A program made the position numbers and the translations under genes. Below are positions 58,432 to 64,000 of a stretch of 64,000 bases of DNA, piece after piece. Below the pieces are notes generated by a model. That model was given only the letters and a program-made list of their open reading frames with translations. It was not told the origin of the DNA and searched no databases. Position 1 is the first letter of the stretch; every line of letters starts with the position of its first letter. Source of the stretch: Luteococcus sp052116585 (GTDB taxonomy: Bacteria > Actinomycetota > Actinomycetes > Propionibacteriales > Propionibacteriaceae); assembly GCF_052116585.1 (NCBI RefSeq), contig NZ_JBQKKT010000014.1:1-64000 (forward strand). Direction: 5' to 3'.

Positions 58432-58511
58432 CGGGCCCGGGGGGGGGGGGCGCGGCCCGGGGGCGCCCCCCCCGCGCCGGGGGGCGCCGCGCCCGCGCGC
58501 CCCCCCCCCCC
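58432..58511. other. 80-nt tract of G and C only, bounded by G12 and C12
   Basis: From 58432 to 58511 there is no A or T. A run of 12 G (58439-58450) and a run of 12 C (58500-58511) enclose about 49 nt of mixed G/C blocks. It lies in the sufC-sufS spacer and breaks an otherwise compact operon. The symmetric poly-G/poly-C ends suggest an assembly or base-calling artefact around a hairpin; a real structured spacer cannot be excluded. Confidence 0.8.
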
Positions 58512-58525
58512 ACGACGGGTGTGGC

Positions 58526-59287
58526 TCAGGCCTGGGCGGCCTGCAGGTACTTCTCGTAGCCCTCGGACTCCAGCTGCTCGGCCAGCTCCTTGCCACCCTC
58601 GGCCACCATGCGGCCGTCGACGAAGACGTGCACGTGGGTGGGGTTCACATAGCGCAGGATGCGGGTGTAGTGGGTGATGAGCAGCACGCCGCGGTCGCCC
58701 TGGGCGCTGTAGCGGTTGATGCCCTCGCTCACGACGCGCAGCGCGTCGATGTCCAGACCGGAGTCGGTCTCGTCGAGCACGGCCATCTTCGGGTTCAGCA
58801 GCTCCAGCTGCGCGATCTCGTGGCGCTTCTTCTCACCACCGGAGAAGCCCTCGTTCACCGAGCGGGCGCCGAACTCCTTGTCCAGGTTCATGCGCTCCAG
58901 GGCGGCGTTGACGTCCTTGACCCAGGTGCGCACCTTGGGTGCCTGGCCGTCGAGCGCGGTCTTGGCGCTGCGCAGGAAGTTGGCGACGGAGACTCCGGGC
59001 ACCTCGACGGGGTACTGCATGGCCAGGAAGAGCCCGGCGCGGGCACGCTCGTCGACGCTCATCTCGGTGATGTCCTGCCCCTCCAGGAGGACCTTGCCCG
59101 AGGTGATGGTGTACTTCGGGTGGCCGGCGATCGAGTAGGCCAGGGTGGACTTGCCCGAACCGTTGGGGCCCATGATGGCGTGCACCTCGCCGTCATTGAT
59201 CGTCAGGTTGACGCCCTTGAGGATCGGCTTGGGGCCGTTCTCGGTCTCGACGTCCACGTGCAGGTCGATGATTTCCAGCTTCGACAT
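58526..59287 (-). CDS. sufC: Fe-S assembly ATPase SufC
   Basis: 253-residue ABC-type ATPase of the SufBCD scaffold. Walker A is GPNGSGKSTLAYSIAGHPKY, then FLAMQYPVEVPGV, the signature FSGGEKKRHEIAQLELL and Walker B AVLDETDSGLD. It drives the conformational change that forms clusters at the SufB-SufD interface. ATG 59287 follows the Rieske gene by 1 nt. Confidence 0.96.
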   Translation of the reverse strand: MSKLEIIDLHVDVETENGPKPILKGVNLTINDGEVHAIMGPNGSGKSTLAYSIAGHPKYTITSGKVLLEGQDITEMSVDERARAGLFLAMQYPVEVPGVSVANFLRSAKTALDGQAPKVRTWVKDVNAALERMNLDKEFGARSVNEGFSGGEKKRHEIAQLELLNPKMAVLDETDSGLDIDALRVVSEGINRYSAQGDRGVLLITHYTRILRYVNPTHVHVFVDGRMVAEGGKELAEQLESEGYEKYLQAAQA

Positions 59288-59288
59288 C

Positions 59289-59669
59289 TCAGTTCTCCTT
59301 GTCGGCCGCGGCAGCGGCCGCAGAATCGTTCTCGTTGGTGGTGATCGGGTTGTCCAGGTCGACGAGCACGCGCCCATCGGTGACGCGGGTGGGGAAGACC
59401 GCCACCGGCTCGGTGGCCGGCAGGTCGAGTGCCTCCCCATTGCGCAGGTCGAATCGGGCGCCGTGGCGCCAGCACTCGATGGTGCAGCCCTCGACCTCGC
59501 CCTCGCTGAGCTTGATCTGGGCGTGCGAGCACTCGTCGGTGATGGCGAAGATGTCCTCCCCCACCTTGACGATGGCCAGTTCGGCCGGTGTCTGACCGGG
59601 GCGCTCCAGGGCCACGCGCAGGGCGTCGCTCCCCAGGTCGGTCAGGGCACAGGCGTCGACGAAGCTCAC
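59289..59669 (-). CDS. Rieske-type [2Fe-2S] ferredoxin
   Basis: 126-residue Rieske protein with the two ligand pairs CSH (TDECSHAQIKLS) and CWRH (CTIECWRHGARFD). It resembles ferredoxin subunits of non-heme dioxygenases, but is encoded inside the suf operon between sufD and sufC. It overlaps sufD by 4 nt. In this context it may supply electrons to cluster assembly rather than to an oxygenase. Confidence 0.92.
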   Translation of the reverse strand: MSFVDACALTDLGSDALRVALERPGQTPAELAIVKVGEDIFAITDECSHAQIKLSEGEVEGCTIECWRHGARFDLRNGEALDLPATEPVAVFPTRVTDGRVLVDLDNPITTNENDSAAAAAADKEN

Positions 59670-60844
59670 CGCTCGCCTTCGGCTGCGGCAGCTTCCAGGA
59701 AGGCCAACTCCTCCTCGACGGCCTCCACCAGCCGGGCCTCGATGTCCTCGATGCCGATGCGGCGGATGATCTCGAAGAAGAAGCCCTGCACCACCAGACG
59801 ACGGGCCTCCTGCTCGGGAATGCCCCGGCTCATCAGGTAGAAGAGGTGGGCATCGTCGAAGTGACCGGTGGTCGACGAGTGGCCGGCTCCGGCGATCTCA
59901 CCGGTCTCGATCTCCAGGTTCGGCACGCTGTCGGCCTTGCAGCCGTCCGTGAGGACCAGGTTCTTGTTGGCCTCGTAGGTCTCGATCTCCTCGGCCGCCT
60001 TGCGGATCAGCACGTCGCCGATCCACACCGAGTGCGCCCCCTTGCCCTGCAGAGCACCGCGGTAGTCCACATTGCTCTTGGTGCGGGGCTCGTTGTGGTC
60101 CACGAAGATCCGGTGCTGGATGTGCTGGCCCTCGTCCACGAAGTAGAGCCCGTACTGCTCCAGCTCTCCACCAGGACCGTCATAGCGGACGTCCTCCTGC
60201 AGGCGGATGACGTCACCGCCGAGCGAGGCGGTGATCAGGCGCACATGCGCGTCACGGCCCACCAGGACGGAACGCTGGCCGCCATGCACGGCATCGTCGG
60301 CCCAGTCCTGCAGGGTGACCACGGTCACCTGCGCTCCGGGGGACACCCGGATGTCGGTCTTCTCGGCGAAGGTGGCGCTGCCCTTGAAGTGCAGGACCAG
60401 GGTCACCTCGGCGTGCGAGCCGATCGTGACCACGGTCTGCTCGCTCACGACGCCGCCCTGGCCGGTTCCGGTGAGCACGACGGGCTCGGTCACCTGGCTG
60501 TCGGCCGGAACGTCGATGTGCACGCCATAGGCGGCATTCTGGCTGGCCAGCGCGGCCACCCGGTCGGTGGGCGCCTCGACGGCGAGCTCGCGGGCACGAG
60601 CCACATCGATCTGCTCCATGGTGACGCCGGCGGGGATGGAGGTCTCCCAGCCCAGATTGTCGGTGCTGCCCTGGGCCGCGAGCAGCGGGGCAATGCGCTT
60701 CATCGGGGTGAAGCGCCAGATCTCTTCACGGCCGGTGGGCTCGGGGTGGTCCTGGACATCCCAGGAGGGCGTCGGGTGCAGGTGTGAGGCAACCGTCTCG
60801 AGCTCGAGTGCGCTCGCCACAGCGGGTGCGGTGTCAGTGGACAA
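59666..60844 (-). CDS. sufD: Fe-S assembly scaffold SufD
   Basis: 392-residue SufD, partner of SufB in the SufBC2D complex. The beta-helix core and the C-terminal signatures ETGEIAGAGHSSTTGHFDDA and LFYLMSRGIPEQEARRLV are present. I prefer a TTG start at 60844, because GAAGGAAG lies upstream. A GTG at 60907 would add 21 residues but abuts a hairpin and has no RBS. It is 111 nt from sufB. Confidence 0.9.
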   Translation of the reverse strand: MSTDTAPAVASALELETVASHLHPTPSWDVQDHPEPTGREEIWRFTPMKRIAPLLAAQGSTDNLGWETSIPAGVTMEQIDVARARELAVEAPTDRVAALASQNAAYGVHIDVPADSQVTEPVVLTGTGQGGVVSEQTVVTIGSHAEVTLVLHFKGSATFAEKTDIRVSPGAQVTVVTLQDWADDAVHGGQRSVLVGRDAHVRLITASLGGDVIRLQEDVRYDGPGGELEQYGLYFVDEGQHIQHRIFVDHNEPRTKSNVDYRGALQGKGAHSVWIGDVLIRKAAEEIETYEANKNLVLTDGCKADSVPNLEIETGEIAGAGHSSTTGHFDDAHLFYLMSRGIPEQEARRLVVQGFFFEIIRRIGIEDIEARLVEAVEEELAFLEAAAAEGER

Positions 60845-60912
60845 CTGTGTGCTTCCTTCTTGGTCTTTGGGCAGCTGGGGAGACGGTGACGACGACAACG
60901 CGGCCACCGTGG

Positions 60913-60942
60913 CCCGGGGCGGACGGGAGTGCCCGCCCCGGG
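60913..60942 (-). other. GC-rich hairpin in the sufB-sufD spacer
   Basis: CCCGGGGCGG and CCGCCCCGGG are exact complements around 10 nt. Located within the operon, about 15 nt after the sufB stop, so it is more likely an mRNA-stability or attenuation element than a full terminator. Confidence 0.55.
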
Positions 60943-60955
60943 TCGTCGTCGGGGA

Positions 60956-62404
60956 TCAGCCGACGGCACCCTCCATCTGCAGCTCGATGAGACGGTTCAG
61001 TTCCAGGGCGTACTCCATCGGGAGCTCCCGTGCGATCGGCTCGACGAAGCCTCGCACGATCATGGCCATGGCCTCGTCCTCCTCCAGACCACGCTGCATC
61101 AGGTAGAAGAGCTGGTCGTCGGAGACCTTGGAGACGGTGGCCTCGTGGGCCATCGAGACGTCGTCCTCCCGGACGTCGACATAGGGGTAGGTGTCCGAGC
61201 GGCTGATCTGGTCAACCAGGAGAGCGTCGCACTTGACGCTCGAAGCGGAGTGGCTGGCGCCCTCCTGCACCTCAACCAGACCGCGGTAGGAGCTGCGGCC
61301 ACCGCCACGAGCGACCGACTTGGAGACGATCGAGGAGCTGGTGTTGGGCGCGCAGTGCACCATCTTGGAGCCCGCATCCTGGTGCTGGCCCTCGCCTGCG
61401 AAGGCGATCGACAGCGTCTCGCCCTTGGCGTGCTCGCCCATCAGGTAGACAGCCGGGTACTTCATGGTCACCTTGGAGCCGATGTTGCCGTCGATCCACT
61501 CCATGGTGGCGCCCTCCTCACAGGAGGCACGCTTGGTCACCAGGTTGAAGACATTGTTCGACCAGTTCTGGATGGTGGTGTAGCGGACGCGGGCATTCTT
61601 CTTCACCACGATCTCCACGACGGCCGAGTGCAGCGAGTCCGACTTGTAGATCGGCGCGGTGCAGCCCTCGACGTAGTGCACATAGGAGCCCTCGTCGGCG
61701 ATGATCAGCGTCCGCTCGAACTGGCCCATGTTCTCCGTGTTGATGCGGAAGTAGGCCTGCAGCGGGATCTCGACGTGGACGCCCTTCGGGACGTAGATGA
61801 AGGAGCCGCCCGACCACACGGCGGTGTTCAGCGCGGAGAACTTGTTGTCACCGGTGGGGATGACGGTGCCGAAGTACTCCTGGAAGAGCTCCGGGTACTC
61901 CTTCAGCGCCGTGTCGGTGTCCAGGAAGACGACGCCCTGACGCTCCAGCTCCTCGTTGATCTTGTGGTAGACCACCTCGGACTCGTACTGGGCGGCGACG
62001 CCAGCCACCAGGCGGGCCTTCTCGGCCTCCGGGATGCCCAGCTTGTCGTAGGTGTTCTTGATGTCCTCGGGGAGATCCTCCCAGGACTGGGCCTGCCGCT
62101 CGGTGGAGCGCACGAAGTACTTGATGTTGTCGAAGTCGATCTCCGAGAGGTCCGCACCCCAGGTGGGCATCGGCTTGCGACCGAAGAGCTTGAGGCCCTT
62201 CAGACGCATGTCGAGCATCCACTCGGGCTCGTCCTTCAGCTCCGAGATGTTCTTCACCACGGCCTCGTTCAGACCACGCTGCGCGGCCGCGCCGGCCTCG
62301 TCCTTGTCATGCCAGCCGAAGCGGTAGTTGCCCAGGGCGTCCAGGTGCTCGTCCTGCGAGGCGCCCGTGCCGGGGACGACCGGCTTGTTCTGCAGGTCAG
62401 TCAT
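60956..62404 (-). CDS. sufB: Fe-S assembly scaffold SufB
   Basis: 482-residue SufB. Family segments include FIYVPKGVHVEIPLQAYFRI, DEGSYVHYVEGCTAP, the WSNNVFNLVTKRA region and HCAPNTSSSIVSKS, and the C-terminal EATVSKVSDDQLFYLMQRGL. No intein interrupts it, unlike the M. tuberculosis homologue as I recall. The ATG at 62404 lies 4 nt after the sufR stop. Confidence 0.96.
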   Translation of the reverse strand: MTDLQNKPVVPGTGASQDEHLDALGNYRFGWHDKDEAGAAAQRGLNEAVVKNISELKDEPEWMLDMRLKGLKLFGRKPMPTWGADLSEIDFDNIKYFVRSTERQAQSWEDLPEDIKNTYDKLGIPEAEKARLVAGVAAQYESEVVYHKINEELERQGVVFLDTDTALKEYPELFQEYFGTVIPTGDNKFSALNTAVWSGGSFIYVPKGVHVEIPLQAYFRINTENMGQFERTLIIADEGSYVHYVEGCTAPIYKSDSLHSAVVEIVVKKNARVRYTTIQNWSNNVFNLVTKRASCEEGATMEWIDGNIGSKVTMKYPAVYLMGEHAKGETLSIAFAGEGQHQDAGSKMVHCAPNTSSSIVSKSVARGGGRSSYRGLVEVQEGASHSASSVKCDALLVDQISRSDTYPYVDVREDDVSMAHEATVSKVSDDQLFYLMQRGLEEDEAMAMIVRGFVEPIARELPMEYALELNRLIELQMEGAVG

Positions 62405-62408
62405 GGTG

Positions 62409-63167
62409 TCAGTTGGCCTTTCGATTGGGATCTTGGCTGTCGAGTCCTCGGGAGTGCCCGCCGGTTGCGAGCTCCTGGGGACTGAAGAGCGGGATGTTCG
62501 TGGTGCAGATGCCGTCGCCGTGGGCGATGGTTGCGAGCCGCTGGACATGACTGCCCAGCAGGCGGCTGAAGAGCTGCGTCTCTGCCTCGCACAGCTCGGG
62601 GAACTCCTCCGCCACGTGCGCCACTGGGCAGTGGTGCTGGCAGAGTTGTTCGCCCATCTGGGCGGGCTTGACGCTCGCCACATAGCCGTCGGTGTTCAGC
62701 GCCTGGGCCAGGACCTCCGAGGCCGTGGCCGTGGGTTGTTCCTCCCGGATCCGATGGAAGGCCTGCTCGACGTCGGCCACCCGTTGGGCCGCAAGGGCGT
62801 TGACCGCGGTGGGGCCGGCAGCCCGCACGAGCTGCCGCAGCGCCTGCAGCGCCAGCTCGTCGTAGGCCTGGTGGAAATTGCGTCGGCCTCGATCGGTCAG
62901 CGCGAAGACCTTGGCCGGACGGCCTCGTCCGCGCTGCCCACGCACCCGCTGTTCGCGCGGCTCGATGTGCCCCTGCTCGGTGAGGACTCCCAGGTGACGG
63001 CGGATGGCCGCGGGGGTGAGTGTGAGACGCTCTCCCAGCTCAACGGCCGTGCTCGGGCCGTCCTCCAGGATCGCGCGCGCCACTCGTTCGCGGGTGGACT
63101 CGTCCTCCTCCACCTCCACGACGGCAGGCTGCACGCCGCGCATGACTGTCTCGTCGCTGGTTTTCAC
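62409..63167 (-). CDS. sufR: Fe-S sensing transcriptional regulator SufR
   Basis: 252-residue DeoR-type regulator. The N-terminal winged HTH lies at about 25-90 (LTLTPAAIRRHLGVLTEQG). C-terminal cysteines in CQHHCPVAHVAEEFPELCEAE are the [4Fe-4S] ligands of the mycobacterial and cyanobacterial SufR families. It represses the suf operon when clusters are sufficient. Start GTG 63167 lies 7 nt after TAAGAA; the ORF could extend to 63278, but that would include the promoter. First gene of the suf operon. Confidence 0.94.
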   Translation of the reverse strand: MKTSDETVMRGVQPAVVEVEEDESTRERVARAILEDGPSTAVELGERLTLTPAAIRRHLGVLTEQGHIEPREQRVRGQRGRGRPAKVFALTDRGRRNFHQAYDELALQALRQLVRAAGPTAVNALAAQRVADVEQAFHRIREEQPTATASEVLAQALNTDGYVASVKPAQMGEQLCQHHCPVAHVAEEFPELCEAETQLFSRLLGSHVQRLATIAHGDGICTTNIPLFSPQELATGGHSRGLDSQDPNRKAN

Positions 63168-63174
63168 AACACCA

Positions 63175-63204
63175 TTCTTACCTATTTCGCCACGAAGACA
63201 ACAA
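63175..63204 (-). promoter_or_regulatory. sufR (suf operon) promoter
   Basis: On the minus strand TTGTTG (63199-63204) and TAAGAA (63175-63180) are separated by 18 nt, 7 nt before the sufR GTG, giving an almost leaderless transcript. Confidence 0.5.
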
Positions 63205-63219
63205 GTAAGCCTTGCCTCA
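63201..63219 (-). promoter_or_regulatory. Candidate DtxR/IdeR iron box upstream of sufR
   Basis: On the minus strand TGAGGCAAGGCTTACTTGT matches the IdeR consensus TWAGGTWAGSCTWACCTWA at about 14 of 19 positions by my count. It overlaps the -35 box of the sufR promoter, which would allow iron-dependent repression of the suf operon. Confidence 0.45.
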
Positions 63220-63376
63220 CTCGACGAGTTCCACGATTCGGACAGAACTTTCCACACTGCAAGCAGGACGATCGTCATTCAGCTGATCCACAGGTGATTC
63301 GGTGGGGCGGGGGTCGAGCTCGCTTGATCCGGGTGCAAGGATGAACCAGCGCTCCGGCACAGCGGCCGGCGCATCT

Positions 63377-63389
63377 GCACAGTGTGTGC
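63377..63389. promoter_or_regulatory. Small palindrome upstream of the sugar-binding protein gene
   Basis: GCACA-GTG-TGTGC, 55 nt before the ATG of the binding-protein gene. It is a possible regulator site, with nothing else to support it. Confidence 0.2.
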
Positions 63390-63444
63390 GCCACAGGGCA
63401 ATGGTTGGCCCGCGACGATGCACACGAGAGAAAGGCAAGACACC

Positions 63445-64000
63445 ATGAGCTACACCCTGGGTCGCCGCGGCTTCCTCGGCATCGCCGGCCTCGCCGTCGG
63501 CGCCACCGCGCTGAGCGCCTGTGGCGGCGAGGAGAAGACCACGTCCTCCAGCACCACCACCACGTCTGCGAGCGCGCCGGCCGCCGCGGCCGGCAGCATC
63601 ACGGTCTGGACCGACTCCAATCGCGAGCCCATCCTCAAGCCCGTCGCCGCCAAGTTCAAGGCGGACACCGGCGTCGACGTGAAGCTGGTCGTCAAGGACT
63701 TCGGCAAGCTGGCCGACGACTTCGTCACCCAGGTCCCCACGGGCAAGGGCCCCGACGCGTCGATCATGCCGCACGACGCCACCGGGCGCCTGGTGCAGAA
63801 CGGTGTGGTGGCCCCCATCGAGCTGGGCGACGCCAGCCTTTTCGAGGACGTCGCCGTCCAGGCCTTCACCTACGAGGGCCAGGTCTACGGCCTGCCCTAC
63901 TCCACCGAGTCGATCGCAATCCTGCGCAATACCGCGCTGGCCCCCGACGCCACCCCGGCCACCTTCGACGAGATGGTCGAGGCCGGCAAGAAGGTCGTCG
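63445..64000 (+). CDS. Extracellular sugar-binding lipoprotein, 5' part only
   Basis: The first 185 residues of a family-1 solute-binding protein; the gene continues past the window edge. The signal has twin arginines (GRRGFLGIAG) and lipobox LSAC with C26, then a Ser/Thr linker. The mature part begins ITVWTDSNREPILKPVAAKF, with VVKDFGKLADDF and YGLPYSTESIAILRN, as in maltose/maltodextrin-type binding proteins. AAAGG lies upstream of the ATG. The matching permeases are presumably downstream, outside the window. Confidence 0.88.
   Translation, partial: MSYTLGRRGFLGIAGLAVGATALSACGGEEKTTSSSTTTTSASAPAAAAGSITVWTDSNREPILKPVAAKFKADTGVDVKLVVKDFGKLADDFVTQVPTGKGPDASIMPHDATGRLVQNGVVAPIELGDASLFEDVAVQAFTYEGQVYGLPYSTESIAILRNTALAPDATPATFDEMVEAGKKVV

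Overview
The window is a contiguous, gene-dense stretch of high-GC chromosome from an actinomycete. Three things support this: G/C-biased codons throughout, actinobacterial-type proteins (DUF3099, DUF4439 lipoprotein, InhA-like FabI, SufR-SufBDCSU-SufT), and a gene order that, as I recall it, parallels the Mycobacterium tuberculosis Rv2839c-Rv2894c and Rv1460-Rv1488 neighbourhoods. A propionibacterial lineage is a reasonable guess, but the sequence alone does not prove it. No rRNA, tRNA, CRISPR array, transposase, integrase of a mobile element or phage gene was seen (XerC is the housekeeping recombinase).

Layout. (1) 1-17.4 kb: translation/transcription block rimP-nusA-ylxR-infB, a divergent DUF4439 lipoprotein, a TSUP permease, proS, a GNAT acetyltransferase and ispG. 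A large secreted nuclease gene follows, inserted between ispG and the site-2-protease/dxr pair. (2) 17.4-31.8 kb: a frameshifted alpha/beta hydrolase, a LOG-like protein, a two-component system, a CPBP protease, gdhA, rlmN-cdsA-frr-pyrH, tsf-rpsB, a double-M23 protein and xerC. (3) 31.8-49.5 kb: def-DoxX, a SpoU methyltransferase, a quinone reductase, an SBF-type carrier, SPFH/NfeD, an ABC ATPase, the fabG/fabI pair, DUF3099-SURF1-SDR-RlmA-like, an ABC exporter, an HTH protein with a long lysine-rich tail, an ABC-F protein and a 2H phosphoesterase. (4) 49.5-56 kb: a ChvE/MmsAB-type monosaccharide importer, divergent from a ROK repressor that is coupled to a permease-less ABC ATPase. (5) 56-63.2 kb: a complete SUF Fe-S assembly operon (sufR-B-D-Rieske-C-S-U-T). 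(6) 63.4 kb to the end: the 5' part of another sugar-binding lipoprotein.

How the parts work together. The core genes serve translation initiation and elongation, isoprenoid synthesis (dxr, ispG), type-II fatty-acid elongation (fabG, fabI), phospholipid synthesis (cdsA) and Fe-S cluster assembly; IspG and RlmN are themselves Fe-S enzymes. The 49-56 kb block is an independent sugar uptake and regulation module with recognisable promoter and operator elements.

The most distinctive non-coding signals are these. Fourteen genes have a TAnnnT hexamer exactly 6-7 nt before an ATG/GTG, the architecture of leaderless mRNAs. Short tandem repeats (14, 19 and 20 bp units) start at the stop codons of three unrelated genes, and an 88-bp repeat downstream of infB duplicates its terminator hairpin. 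An 80-nt all-G/C tract bounded by G12 and C12 lies in the suf operon and may be an assembly artefact. I see no convincing wholly new multi-gene system; the best candidates for novelty are the repeat families, the HTH-lysine-tail protein and the ROK/orphan-ATPase pair.
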